A stretch of DNA of 46,821 nt, from contig PEBX01000019.1 in assembly GCA_003050645.1 (NCBI GenBank), positions 1 through 46,821 of the forward strand, written 5' to 3'. A program made the position numbers and the translations under genes. This stretch comes from Candidatus Carbonibacillus altaicus. Lineage in GTDB: Bacteria > Bacillota > Bacilli > Thermicanales > DSM-22653. Under the pieces are notes generated by a model. It saw only the letters and a program-made list of their open reading frames with translations, was not told the origin of the DNA and searched no databases. Numbering within the stretch: position 1 is the stretch's first letter; each line of letters begins with the position of its first letter. Positions 16,400 to 25,157 of this stretch are shown here, one piece after another.

Positions 16400-16783
16400 T
16401 TGCTCAGTGAAGCTGCAGAAAAACGGTTAAAAGCATCGCTCATTCAAACCTTGCAGGAAGCGGTAGAGGCGTTGGAAGAAGCGTTAAAGAAAGACGATTG
16501 GGGCCGGATTTATGCCGTTGGACACAGTTTAAAAGGGAACTCCGGCGCCCATTATTTTGGTCTGGACCGTGTGCGGTCGGTTGGGGAGATGTTAGAGAAA
16601 GTTTCGGGCGTGAAAGAAACATCAACTATGAAAGAAAGCCAAGCGCGATCATTAGGCCAAGCGCGATCTTCAGGGGAAGCACGATCTTCAGAAGAGGCAC
16701 AGGCTTTGACGGAAGAAGCGCTCGGTGCACTTAAGGAAATATTACGTACGTTCATCTCACCAACGGATGGAAGCAAGGTGTAG
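16400..16783 (+). CDS. Hpt (histidine phosphotransfer) domain protein
   Basis: 127 residues from the TTG at 16400, chosen because GGAGGTGG (16387-16394) precedes it; a GTG at 16337 lacks a ribosome site. The core reads IYAVGHSLKGNSGAHYFGLDRV, where His in H-S-L-K-G-x-x-G is the phosphorylated residue of Hpt four-helix bundles, with the helix LIQTLQEAVEALEEALKKDDW before it. The later helix is interrupted by an 18-nt tandem repeat encoding Q-A-R-S-x-G repeats (residues about 80-100). Standalone Hpt proteins shuttle phosphate between receiver domains. No histidine kinase is nearby, but an orphan response regulator starts about 1 kb downstream, which may be its partner (inference). Confidence 0.8.
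   Translation: MLSEAAEKRLKASLIQTLQEAVEALEEALKKDDWGRIYAVGHSLKGNSGAHYFGLDRVRSVGEMLEKVSGVKETSTMKESQARSLGQARSSGEARSSEEAQALTEEALGALKEILRTFISPTDGSKV
16640..16693. repeat. 18-nt tandem repeat inside the Hpt gene (three copies)
   Basis: Units at 16640, 16658 and 16676 share CAAGCGCGATCTTCAGGG with a few changes. They stay in frame and encode Q/E-A-R-S-L/S-G/E. Confidence 0.75.
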
Positions 16784-16796
16784 GAGGACGCACTGT

Positions 16797-17495
<699 letters not shown>

Positions 17496-17780
17496 CACGT
17501 CCCTCCTTGAACGGTTCACTGATAATAGGTGGTGCAGGGTCGTTTTGTTTGAGCGTATGTTCATTTTAGTGTATGAGGCAGGAAGACGATTGGACCGCCT
17601 ATTTCTCACCTATCTTACACCTATCTTACAGAGGAAAGGGTGCATTCATTCCCTTCATGCATGTAAAAAAAATTAAAAAAAAGAGAAAGATGCATTGCAT
17701 CTTTTCGCGAATATGTTACAATCAATATGACGAATACTGTAGGATTTTTATCATTCCATTATTGGTTGGTAAAGGGTGAG

Positions 17781-18317
17781 ATGATGAAGAAAAAAGTGCT
17801 GGTTATCGATGATGAAAAAGAATTGGGTCTCATGGCGCGCGAAGTGCTTGCAGATGACGGGGTCGATGTATCCGTCGCCTATACGGCCTTGGATGGCTTA
17901 GAAGTGCTGAAACGGAGCCGCTACGATGTCGTTTTGCTTGACCTCATGCTTCCGGATGAACATGGCCTTACTCTGTTAAAGCAAATTCGCGATAAAGATT
18001 TGATGACGCGCATCGTCATCGTCACCGCCTATGGAAGCATTGAGTCAGCTGTCGAAGCGATGAAATCAGGGGCGAATGATTTTCTCGCCAAACCGCTCTC
18101 TCCAGAAGTCGTGCGTGAAGTCGTGCTAAAGCAACTGTCGGGTAAGTTTGAGGAAGAAGCGCATCCGATTACGATGCAGGATGTGGAACGACGGCACATT
18201 GCCTACGTTTTAAGACTGTTTCGCGGAAACCGGCGCAAGACTGCCGAAGCGCTCGGCATCAGCTTGCGGACGCTGTACTACAAGATTAAGCAATTTGATC
18301 TTAGAGATGTTCGCTAA
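17781..18317 (+). CDS. Response regulator, receiver plus Fis-type HTH (ActR/PrrA-like)
   Basis: 178 residues from the ATG at 17781, preceded by AAAGGGTGAG. The receiver domain (1-120) has the acidic pair in KVLVIDDEKE, the phospho-acceptor Asp in DVVLLDLMLPDEHG, Thr in IVIVTAYGS and Lys in FLAKPLSPE. A short linker leads to a Fis-type helix-turn-helix (about 135-175) with GNRRKTAEALGISLRTLYYK. There is no AAA+ domain, which separates it from NtrC proteins and matches the RegA/ActR/PrrA group of redox regulators, though these are best known in proteobacteria. No histidine kinase is adjacent. Targets are unknown. A strong terminator follows at 18377, so it appears monocistronic. Confidence 0.88.
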   Translation: MMKKKVLVIDDEKELGLMAREVLADDGVDVSVAYTALDGLEVLKRSRYDVVLLDLMLPDEHGLTLLKQIRDKDLMTRIVIVTAYGSIESAVEAMKSGANDFLAKPLSPEVVREVVLKQLSGKFEEEAHPITMQDVERRHIAYVLRLFRGNRRKTAEALGISLRTLYYKIKQFDLRDVR

Positions 18318-18376
18318 ACAGAAACAATACACTTAAATAAATCTAACATTTTGTCAATATATTTCTATTCCTTTGA

Positions 18377-18405
18377 AAGCCATTGCTGTTTCGATGGCTT
18401 TTTTT
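18377..18405 (+). terminator. Intrinsic terminator after response regulator
   Basis: AAGCCAT (18377-18383) and ATGGCTT (18394-18400) form a 7-bp stem followed by TTTTT. The stretch from here to 18610 contains no convincing gene. Confidence 0.8.
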
Positions 18406-18610
18406 AAACGATCGCGCATCTCATTTTTTAAGTTATTGGAAGATGCTTTTTTAACACAAAACCCTAAAGAAGTCTCCCCCTTCTAAACGAAGTGAAAGAA
18501 AGCCTCGGAATTCATTCCGGCGATGACGCCGGTTGTGCGCCCTTGATACTAACGTCAAACACGTGGTACAGTGAAAGGGAGGTCAGGTAAAAAAACAAGG
18601 AGGCTTTTCG

Positions 18611-19561
18611 TTGTCCGATATTGAACTGATCATATTAGATGTCGATGGGACGCTCATCGATGATCACTTTCGCATTCAGCCGAAAACGAAAGCAATCATT
18701 CGCCGGGCTGTGCGCGACGGGATCATCGTAGCGCTGGCGACTGGACGCAATCCAGGTGGGACGCTACCGCTTATGGAAGAGCTCGGGATCGATGGACCGG
18801 TGATCGTCCATAATGGTGCTTTTGCCTTCGATACGGCCACCGGTAAGACGTATGCACTGGAAGCTTTCGAGCATCACGATTTTTTGCATCTCGTCGATTT
18901 TGCGCAGCATAGTGGTGTGCACTACGATGTCAATACGACGTTTCATCTCTATGTCGATCGCCTCGATGTGGATTTAGAAAAAATATACCATAGTTTTTAT
19001 GCCAAACCGATTCTCGTTCGTGATTGGCGGGAACTTACCGAACCGGTCGTCAAACTTTCTTTTCTGGGTGAACCGCCGCAAGTGGAGCGCGTTTTGCCGG
19101 AGCTTCATGAGACGTTCCGTCATCTTCGCATTCTAAGAAGCGGTGAAGAATATATCGATATCATCCACCCTCATGCGAGCAAAGGTCATGGGCTCAAGCG
19201 TGTGGCTGATTCATTAGGCATCCCACTTCATAAGGTTATGGCCATTGGTAATTATTACAACGACATCGACATGCTTGAAGTAGCCGGCTTGTCTGTGGCT
19301 ATGGCGAACAGCCCGTATGATATTCAGAAGGTAGCGGATGTGGTGACGCATTCTAATAATGATGAGGGCATTTATTATGCGATTCAGGCGTATGTCTACG
19401 GCGATCGGGACGTTAAAGAACGCCTTCAAACAGGAGGTCGTCTCGCTTTGAAAAACGAGGATATGTGCAATGACACACACAATAACACACGCAATAACAC
19501 GCACAATGACACACGCAATGACATGCACAATGATAGGCACAATCAAGAACGGTCATCATGA
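18611..19561 (+). CDS. HAD-superfamily Cof-type phosphatase with repeat tail
   Basis: 316 residues, TTG start with AAGGAGG 7 nt upstream. HAD motif I is LIILDVDGTLIDD (nucleophile Asp), motif II IVALATGRN, motif III Lys in ASKGHGLKRV, and motif IV AIGNYYNDIDML with the acidic Mg-binding pair. The cap between motifs II and III (about residues 80-190) is of the C2b Cof type. Such enzymes hydrolyse sugar phosphates, flavin nucleotides or similar compounds; the substrate is not predictable. The last 35 residues are a low-complexity tail of N-D-T-H/R-N units, coded by a 12-nt tandem repeat, and lie outside the usual 270-280 residue family length. The tail is probably a recent expansion. Confidence 0.85.
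   Translation: MSDIELIILDVDGTLIDDHFRIQPKTKAIIRRAVRDGIIVALATGRNPGGTLPLMEELGIDGPVIVHNGAFAFDTATGKTYALEAFEHHDFLHLVDFAQHSGVHYDVNTTFHLYVDRLDVDLEKIYHSFYAKPILVRDWRELTEPVVKLSFLGEPPQVERVLPELHETFRHLRILRSGEEYIDIIHPHASKGHGLKRVADSLGIPLHKVMAIGNYYNDIDMLEVAGLSVAMANSPYDIQKVADVVTHSNNDEGIYYAIQAYVYGDRDVKERLQTGGRLALKNEDMCNDTHNNTRNNTHNDTRNDMHNDRHNQERSS
19469..19540. repeat. 12-nt tandem repeat at the 3' end of the HAD gene (six copies)
   Basis: Units at 12-nt steps from 19469 (AATGACACACAC, AATAACACACGC and variants) encode N-[DNT]-[TMR]-[HR]. They extend the protein tail in frame. Confidence 0.8.
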
Positions 19562-19751
19562 GTCAGGTCTTTCAACAAGATCGCCCCTTTTAAGTGCTCG
19601 GATAGGGCACGCGTAGCTTGACGCGCGTTAAAATTACCTTGATCGTGTATAACGTGTATCGAAAGACATCTGAAGCGTGTTAATCGGTATCCGAGCGTAT
19701 TGAACGACATCCGCTCGAATAGAATACCGCACAGGAAAGGGAGAGACGGGT

Positions 19752-20750
19752 ATGGAATTTGTGCTCGACCGGACGGCCATTTTGAAGCATCCGCGTCTTC
19801 TTTTTTTAGAAGATATTTTGCCTATCGAAACATATATGTCGGCCATCGAACAGGCCATCAATGATATTTTCGTCCGGCGCGGGGATCGGGTCGTTCAGCA
19901 TGGTCGGGTGATCGTGCTAAGGGCGACCGACCACGATCGGCTCGTCTCGGCCTTTAAGTCGGCCATTTACCTCGGTAATTACCACGATTTAGAGAACCGC
20001 TCGCGCTTTTTAAAGCGCATGGTCAAACTTGAACACAGCTATGAACCGATTCGTGGGGAGTCGCTCCTTTTTTTGTTTATCGGCGTCGGCAAACCCGTCT
20101 ATGATCATCTTGTCACGTATTCCGTCGGGCGGACGACGCGCATTGCCGCCGGCCAGCGCGCCAATTTGCCCTGGGGCTATGAGATTCCGGTGGAAGCGCG
20201 CGATCTTTCGTTGTACCGGGAAGAGCCACTTCGTCGCATTCGGGACATCGTCCGGAGGGTTCAAAAAATGCACGATGCGACAGAAAACGGGGAGGTAGAG
20301 GAGCGGCCGGAGCAGATCCAGGCGCTTCGCTCGACGTTACCGGTCGGATATATTATGCCGCCCTTTTTACTGGAGTTTAGCGAAGAAGCGCTCATTAAGC
20401 ATGTCTTTCGGCAGCGTCTATTTGAAAAAGGAGCGCAGGGCGCGACGGTCGAGGTCATCTCCGATATGTGGGAAGCGACGCGGCGAGTCGATCCGGAAAA
20501 ATGGGAGACTCTATTTGATTACCATGGACCGCATCTTGCGCGCTGGAGACGGGCCATGCGCACGCTTCGCGATCAGAAGACGACGCTTAAGATGATGCTC
20601 ACAGATGCAGGGGTGCCATATGCGGAGACGCCTGAGGGGAGACTTATCGTCGATGACATAAAACTGTATGATCTGTTAATGGACACGGTGGGCAAACTCC
20701 CGCCGTCGATGTGGGAAAAACAGCAGCAGGGAAAAGAGGAGCGACGTTAA
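19752..20750 (+). CDS. Conserved-looking protein of unknown function, 332 residues
   Basis: ATG at 19752 after GGAAAGGGAGAG. The protein is soluble-looking, without a signal peptide or membrane helix. Notable segments are FLFIGVGKPVYDHLVTYSVG followed by RTTRIAAGQRANLPWGYEIP (about residues 125-150), and in the C-terminal half KHVFRQRLFEKGAQGATVE with SDMWEATRRVDPEKWETLFDY. The R-T-x-R-I-A-x-G-Q-R-A and the K-H-x-F-R-Q-R spans faintly recall ThyX (flavin-dependent thymidylate synthase) R-H-R motifs, but the canonical signature is not present, so I do not assign it. The stop is 2 nt before the GTG of the first ABC exporter gene, so it is probably translated and regulated with the exporter pair. 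Confidence 0.6.
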   Translation: MEFVLDRTAILKHPRLLFLEDILPIETYMSAIEQAINDIFVRRGDRVVQHGRVIVLRATDHDRLVSAFKSAIYLGNYHDLENRSRFLKRMVKLEHSYEPIRGESLLFLFIGVGKPVYDHLVTYSVGRTTRIAAGQRANLPWGYEIPVEARDLSLYREEPLRRIRDIVRRVQKMHDATENGEVEERPEQIQALRSTLPVGYIMPPFLLEFSEEALIKHVFRQRLFEKGAQGATVEVISDMWEATRRVDPEKWETLFDYHGPHLARWRRAMRTLRDQKTTLKMMLTDAGVPYAETPEGRLIVDDIKLYDLLMDTVGKLPPSMWEKQQQGKEERR

Positions 20751-20752
20751 CG

Positions 20753-22501
20753 GTGCGCATTTTTATTTCGCTCGGATGGTTTTTTAAGCAGGAAAAGAAA
20801 AGTTATATCATCGGCGTGCTCGCCCTCGTTCTCATCGCTTTTATTAATCTACTTCCGCCTTATCTTGTGGGGCAGACGGTTGATGCGATTCGTACCGGTA
20901 CGCTTACAACGGAGAATTTGGGACGGACAGTGCTTCTCATTATGGCTGTCGCCGTCATAAGTTACGGGCTCCGTTACGTCTGGCGACTTTATATTTTCGG
21001 TTCGGCCTTTAAATTAGGCATGATCCTCAGAAATCGCCTCTTTCATCACTTATCCCGTCTCACACCGGAGTTTTATCAAAGGCACCCGACGGGAGAGCTT
21101 ATGGCGCATGCCACCAATGATGTACAGGCGGTGGAATCGGCTGCGGGCGAAGGGGTGATGACCCTTGTCGATACGATTTCCATGGGGGGAATGGTGGTCG
21201 TCACCATGCTTTTTTTAGACTGGAAACTGACGCTCATCGCTCTCATCCCCATGCCGGCCATCGCTTGGGCGACGATGAAACTGGGCGATGCGATCTACGA
21301 CCGATTTGAAGCATCTCAGAGCGCCTTCAGCGATCTCACCGGGCTTGTCCAGGAAAATATGATGGGTATGCGCGCACTTCGCGCGTTTGGACAGGAGGGG
21401 GCAGAGATCCGGCGGTTTGCACAGGAGACGGAGAGGGTGGCCGAAAAAAATATCGCCGTGGCGCGGATCGAAGCATTGTTCGGACCGGTCATTACCTTTT
21501 TCGTCGGGGTTTCTTATATGCTTACGGTCGGGTTTGGGGCGTATTTGATTGCTCACGGGACGATGACAATCGGGACGCTCACTTCTTTTTTAATGTATCT
21601 CGGTCACCTCGTCTGGCCGATGCTGGCTTTTGGCTTTTTATTTAACATCATGGAACGCGGCAGGGCCTCGTATGATCGGATCACGCGGATTCTTGCAGAA
21701 GAACCGAAAGTCGTCGAAAAAGCTGGCGCTCTTCAGTACGTTCCGCACGGGCCGATCGCCTTTCATATTGAATCGTTTACGTACCCCGGGGCCCATCATC
21801 CGGCGCTTCAAGGGATTCATGTGACCGTACAGCCTGGTGAGACGCTGGGCGTAGTCGGCAAGACTGGAAGCGGGAAGTCGACGCTCATGCATCTTTTGAT
21901 TCGCGAGTTCGATCTTCCCCCTGGTTCCTGGATTAAGATCGGCGGCGTTTTGCTCGAGGATCTCTCACTCGATGCGCTGAGGAAAACGGTGGCCACGGTG
22001 CCGCAGGACCATACGATGTTTTCGGCGACGATACGCGAAAATATTGCCTTTGCCAGACCGGATGCCTCACAAGAGGAGATCGAAAAAGCAGCGCTAAGCG
22101 CCAGTATTCACGAAGACATCATGCGTCTTCCAAACGGTTATGACACGCTCGTCGGTGAACGCGGCGTGACGCTCTCCGGCGGGCAGCGCCAGCGCATCGC
22201 CATCGCGCGTGCCATCTTGCTCGACCCCCCGGTTCTCGTTTTAGACGATGCTTTATCTGCCGTGGATGGAAAGACCGAAGCGGCCATTATTGATCATCTG
22301 AAGACGCTGCGCCGCGGCAAGACGACGATCATTAAAGCCCACCGCCTCAGTGCCGTCCAACATGCCGATGAGATTATCGTCCTCGAAGAGGGACGTATTC
22401 GGGAACGGGGAACGCATGAAGCGCTCATCGCCCAGGGGGGATGGTACGCCCAGATGGTTCGCATTCAAAAGCTGAGCGAACTTGTCGAAGGCGCATCGTA
22501 A
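20753..22501 (+). CDS. ABC exporter half-transporter, degenerate-site subunit (YheI/BmrC-like)
   Basis: 582 residues from the GTG at 20753; an in-frame GTG at 20711 lies in the previous gene. Six membrane helices in the first about 300 residues (for example VLALVLIAFINLLPPYLVG) form an ABC-type I exporter domain. The ATPase domain shows Walker A GKTGSGKST, signature LSGGQRQRIAIARA, Walker B LVLDDALSAVD and H-loop His in IIKAHRLS. The residue after Walker B is Asp rather than catalytic Glu, the degenerate pattern of one partner in heterodimeric exporters such as BmrCD. The second partner begins 90 nt downstream. Together they likely export drugs or lipophilic compounds. Confidence 0.88.
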   Translation: MRIFISLGWFFKQEKKSYIIGVLALVLIAFINLLPPYLVGQTVDAIRTGTLTTENLGRTVLLIMAVAVISYGLRYVWRLYIFGSAFKLGMILRNRLFHHLSRLTPEFYQRHPTGELMAHATNDVQAVESAAGEGVMTLVDTISMGGMVVVTMLFLDWKLTLIALIPMPAIAWATMKLGDAIYDRFEASQSAFSDLTGLVQENMMGMRALRAFGQEGAEIRRFAQETERVAEKNIAVARIEALFGPVITFFVGVSYMLTVGFGAYLIAHGTMTIGTLTSFLMYLGHLVWPMLAFGFLFNIMERGRASYDRITRILAEEPKVVEKAGALQYVPHGPIAFHIESFTYPGAHHPALQGIHVTVQPGETLGVVGKTGSGKSTLMHLLIREFDLPPGSWIKIGGVLLEDLSLDALRKTVATVPQDHTMFSATIRENIAFARPDASQEEIEKAALSASIHEDIMRLPNGYDTLVGERGVTLSGGQRQRIAIARAILLDPPVLVLDDALSAVDGKTEAAIIDHLKTLRRGKTTIIKAHRLSAVQHADEIIVLEEGRIRERGTHEALIAQGGWYAQMVRIQKLSELVEGAS

Positions 22502-22591
22502 TGCCGCTAGCGTGTCATTGAGATGCTGCCGTAAACGAGGTGTCGATACATCGCACCGAAACGTCAGGTCGGTAGGAAGGGATGAAATCGT

Positions 22592-24577
22592 TTGGTTCAA
22601 GAGGTTCTGCATAAGACCGGTGCGCGCAGTGATCGGTCACAGAAGATGAAGGTTTTCCCCCGTCTTCTTCGCTATGCGTTACCGCACTGGCGGCTTTTTT
22701 TACTGGGACTTTTGTTTTTGGGGATAGCTACGGCGGCGGATGTGGCCGGTCCGATCGTTTTGAAACGATTTATCGACCGTTATCTCACGCCGCTTCATTT
22801 TCCGTTTATGCCGGTTCTTACGCTTGCCATTCTCTATTTTTCCTTGATCGTCATCTCCACAGTGTTTCATTATATTCAATTTGTGACTTTGAATCGTCTG
22901 GCGCAGCGGGCGATTCGTGCCATTCGCCTGGACGTCTTTCAAAAAGTTGAGCGCATGCCGATGTCGTTTTTTGACCGCACACCGGTCGGATGGATCGTAT
23001 CGCGCATTACGAACGATACGGAAGCGATCCAGCAGCTTTATGTAAGCGTGCTTTCGACGTACATTCAGCATTCTGTTTTCCTCATTTTGATTTATGTGGC
23101 CATGTTTATAATCGATGTCCGCATGGCGCTCATCATGCTCGCTCTTTTCCCAATCATTCTCGCGCTGATGATCACGTATCGTAAGGTCAGTGCGCCGGTC
23201 GTCCGCCGCACACGGGAGAAGCTTTCCGAGATCAACACCATGTTATCTGAAACGCTCTCCGGTATGCGCACGGTTCAGGCCTTCCGTCAGGAAAAGCGTC
23301 TGTACGGTCGCTTTGCTCAACTCACAGAAGGGTACTATCGCGCCTTTTTAGATCAGATCCGGGTCAATGGCCTGCTCGTTCGACCGTTCGTCGATCTCCT
23401 CTATCTTACTTCGATTGTCGTGGTGCTTACGGTTTTCGGCTGGCGTTCGATGGTCGGCTGGGTCGAGATCGGTACGCTTGTTGCTTTTTTAAGTTATATC
23501 GACCGGATGTTTGAACCGATCAACGAAATGATGTTTGCACTCACCTTTTTCCAGCAAGCGCATGTTGCCGGGGAGCGTGTCTTCACGCTGATGGATGAAG
23601 GCGACGCGCGACCTTATGAGCGGCCGGCGGATGGGCAGGCTGCGGATGAGCAGTCAACGAATGGCCCGTCGCCTGGCGAGCGATCACAAAAGAGGGGATC
23701 ACAGCATGAACTTTCACTGAGTGGGCGCTCAAAGAATAGAGCGGATGAGAACGAACGGTCACAGGTGGAGTATCCGGCGAAAGGCAAACCGCCGAGTGAG
23801 GTGAAAGTGCACGCACGACCGATCACGATCGAACACGGCGAAGTAACGTTTAAAAACGTCTCCTTTTCGTATGATGGTCGCCATCTGGTGCTCAAAAACA
23901 TTTCTTTTACCGCCAAACCGGGTATGACGGTGGCTCTCGTCGGTCACACGGGGAGCGGCAAATCGACGATTGCCAATTTACTTTTGCGTTTTTATGCACC
24001 GGACGAAGGAGACATTTTGATCGACGATAAAAAAATCGAGCTTTATCCGGAAGACGTTTTTCGGCGGCAGGTGAGCCTCGTGTTGCAAGAGCCTCACCTG
24101 TTTCGTGGAGACATTGCCTTTAACATCCGTCTCAACGATGAATACAGCGATGAGGCCGTTCGCGATGCGGCGCGTTTTGTGCAGGCAGATCGCTTTATTG
24201 AGCGCCTGCCGAACGGTTACAGCGAGCCGGTGACCGAAAGGGGAAGCACCTTTTCGACCGGTGAAAGACAGCTCATCGCTTTTGCCCGGACCATGCTTCG
24301 CCAGCCGAAAATCCTCATCCTCGATGAAGCGACCGCATCCGTCGATACAGAGACGGAAAAGCTCATTCAGGAGGCGCTGCGCCGCATGCGCCGGGGGCGC
24401 ACGACGATTATCATCGCGCATCGTCTTTCGACGATCATCGATGCTGATCTCATTCTCGTCCTTTCCCAGGGCGAGATCGTGGAACAGGGTCGTCACGAAG
24501 ACCTTTTAGCGCGTGGGGGCCTTTACCGGACGATGTACGAGATGCAAAGTGGGCTAAAGGAAGTCGGGGAAATGTGA
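22592..24577 (+). CDS. ABC exporter half-transporter, catalytic-Glu subunit (YheH/BmrD-like)
   Basis: 661 residues, TTG start at 22592 with GGAAGGGA about 9 nt upstream. The membrane domain spans about residues 30-330. The ATPase has Walker A GHTGSGKST, Walker B ILILDEATASVD with the catalytic Glu, and H-loop IIIAHRLSTI, but its signature is altered to FSTGERQLIAFAR instead of L-S-G-G-Q. Combined with the partner (good signature, Asp in Walker B), this makes one functional and one degenerate ATP site, as in BmrCD and TM287/288. Between the membrane and ATPase domains is a hydrophilic insert of about 70 residues (about 345-410, rich in E, R, S, Q) not usual for the family, probably a repeat-driven linker expansion. 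Confidence 0.88.
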   Translation: MVQEVLHKTGARSDRSQKMKVFPRLLRYALPHWRLFLLGLLFLGIATAADVAGPIVLKRFIDRYLTPLHFPFMPVLTLAILYFSLIVISTVFHYIQFVTLNRLAQRAIRAIRLDVFQKVERMPMSFFDRTPVGWIVSRITNDTEAIQQLYVSVLSTYIQHSVFLILIYVAMFIIDVRMALIMLALFPIILALMITYRKVSAPVVRRTREKLSEINTMLSETLSGMRTVQAFRQEKRLYGRFAQLTEGYYRAFLDQIRVNGLLVRPFVDLLYLTSIVVVLTVFGWRSMVGWVEIGTLVAFLSYIDRMFEPINEMMFALTFFQQAHVAGERVFTLMDEGDARPYERPADGQAADEQSTNGPSPGERSQKRGSQHELSLSGRSKNRADENERSQVEYPAKGKPPSEVKVHARPITIEHGEVTFKNVSFSYDGRHLVLKNISFTAKPGMTVALVGHTGSGKSTIANLLLRFYAPDEGDILIDDKKIELYPEDVFRRQVSLVLQEPHLFRGDIAFNIRLNDEYSDEAVRDAARFVQADRFIERLPNGYSEPVTERGSTFSTGERQLIAFARTMLRQPKILILDEATASVDTETEKLIQEALRRMRRGRTTIIIAHRLSTIIDADLILVLSQGEIVEQGRHEDLLARGGLYRTMYEMQSGLKEVGEM

Positions 24578-24711
24578 CCTCACGCAGTGGCCTCGTTGAT
24601 GGGTAGGTGCGCTTGTTCGGTCGATTCGCCCGGGTAAAACGCTTGCGTCACAACGGATACATGCGTTTAAATCTTTGTTCGTGCGTCATACTAAAAGTGG
24701 AGGTGACTTCT

Positions 24712-24930
24712 ATGGCTCGCCGCCGTGTGTTAAACCCCAAGGTTAAGCCCGCATTGGATCGTCTTAAAATCGAGACAGCACGTGAACTGGGCTTGGATGA
24801 CGACATCGAAACGCGTGGTTATGCCAACATCACAACGCATGAAGTCGGGAAAATCGGGGGCAACATGGTTCGTAAAATGATCCGCATGTCTCAAATGAAT
24901 ATGGCTAAAGGATCGAAAGGTGGCACCTAA
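24712..24930 (+). CDS. Alpha/beta-type small acid-soluble spore protein
   Basis: 72 residues from the ATG at 24712, preceded by GGAGGTGA; a longer frame from 24607 has no ribosome site and an unrelated N-terminus. The first motif, ALDRLKIETARELGL, matches the germination protease (GPR) site region of alpha/beta SASPs (E-I-A-x-E-[FL]-G). The second, VGKIGGNMVRKMIRMSQ, matches the G-G-x-[IM]-[TV]-[KR]-[KR]-L-[VI] helix. These proteins coat and protect DNA in the dormant spore and supply amino acids on germination. The N-terminus is unusually basic (MARRRVLNPKVKPA). Presence of the gene shows the organism forms endospores. It is followed by a strong terminator. Confidence 0.9.
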   Translation: MARRRVLNPKVKPALDRLKIETARELGLDDDIETRGYANITTHEVGKIGGNMVRKMIRMSQMNMAKGSKGGT

Positions 24931-24945
24931 GCAAGAAGTCACGCC

Positions 24946-24976
24946 AAAAGCAGCTGCGATGGCAGCTGCTTTTTTG
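24946..24976 (+). terminator. Strong intrinsic terminator after the SASP gene
   Basis: A perfect 12-bp stem AAAAGCAGCTGC/GCAGCTGCTTTT (24946-24957 and 24962-24973) with GATG loop, ending in a T run. It is highly likely to work, and the A run on the other side could make it bidirectional. Confidence 0.92.
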
Positions 24977-25012
24977 TCATGCATGTCTTGTAAAAATAAG
25001 GATAACGAAAAG

Positions 25013-25041
25013 ATGACGAACGTCCGAAGATACGCTATAAT
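25013..25041 (+). promoter_or_regulatory. Likely sigma-A promoter of the aconitase gene
   Basis: ATGACG (25013-25018) resembles the -35 box at four of six positions, and TATAAT (25036-25041) is a perfect -10 at 17-nt spacing. The transcript leader would be about 110 nt, without a clear riboswitch. Confidence 0.55.
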
Positions 25042-25157
25042 AGTATTGACTGAAGAAACATGGGACCGCCAGATGAAACAACGGTTGCCGTGGCCCGTCA
25101 GGCTTTTCTGGAACATGTTTCTAGGATAGGAATCATAGTGAAAAGGAGGCTCTTATC

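Noticed and set aside
19752-20750. Assignment as flavin-dependent thymidylate synthase ThyX
   Set aside because: The canonical R-H-R-x-x-S signature is not seen; similarity is too faint for a name.
24687-24693. CATACTA resembling a sigma-G -10 box before the SASP gene
   Set aside because: Its transcription start would fall on the Shine-Dalgarno, leaving almost no leader, and the -35 is poor.
24607-24711. N-terminal extension of the SASP
   Set aside because: The strong Shine-Dalgarno and family length fix the start at 24712.
24920-25129. 69-codon frame, including a possible 18-codon peptide near 25073, before aconitase
   Set aside because: It overlaps a perfect terminator and lacks a ribosome site.
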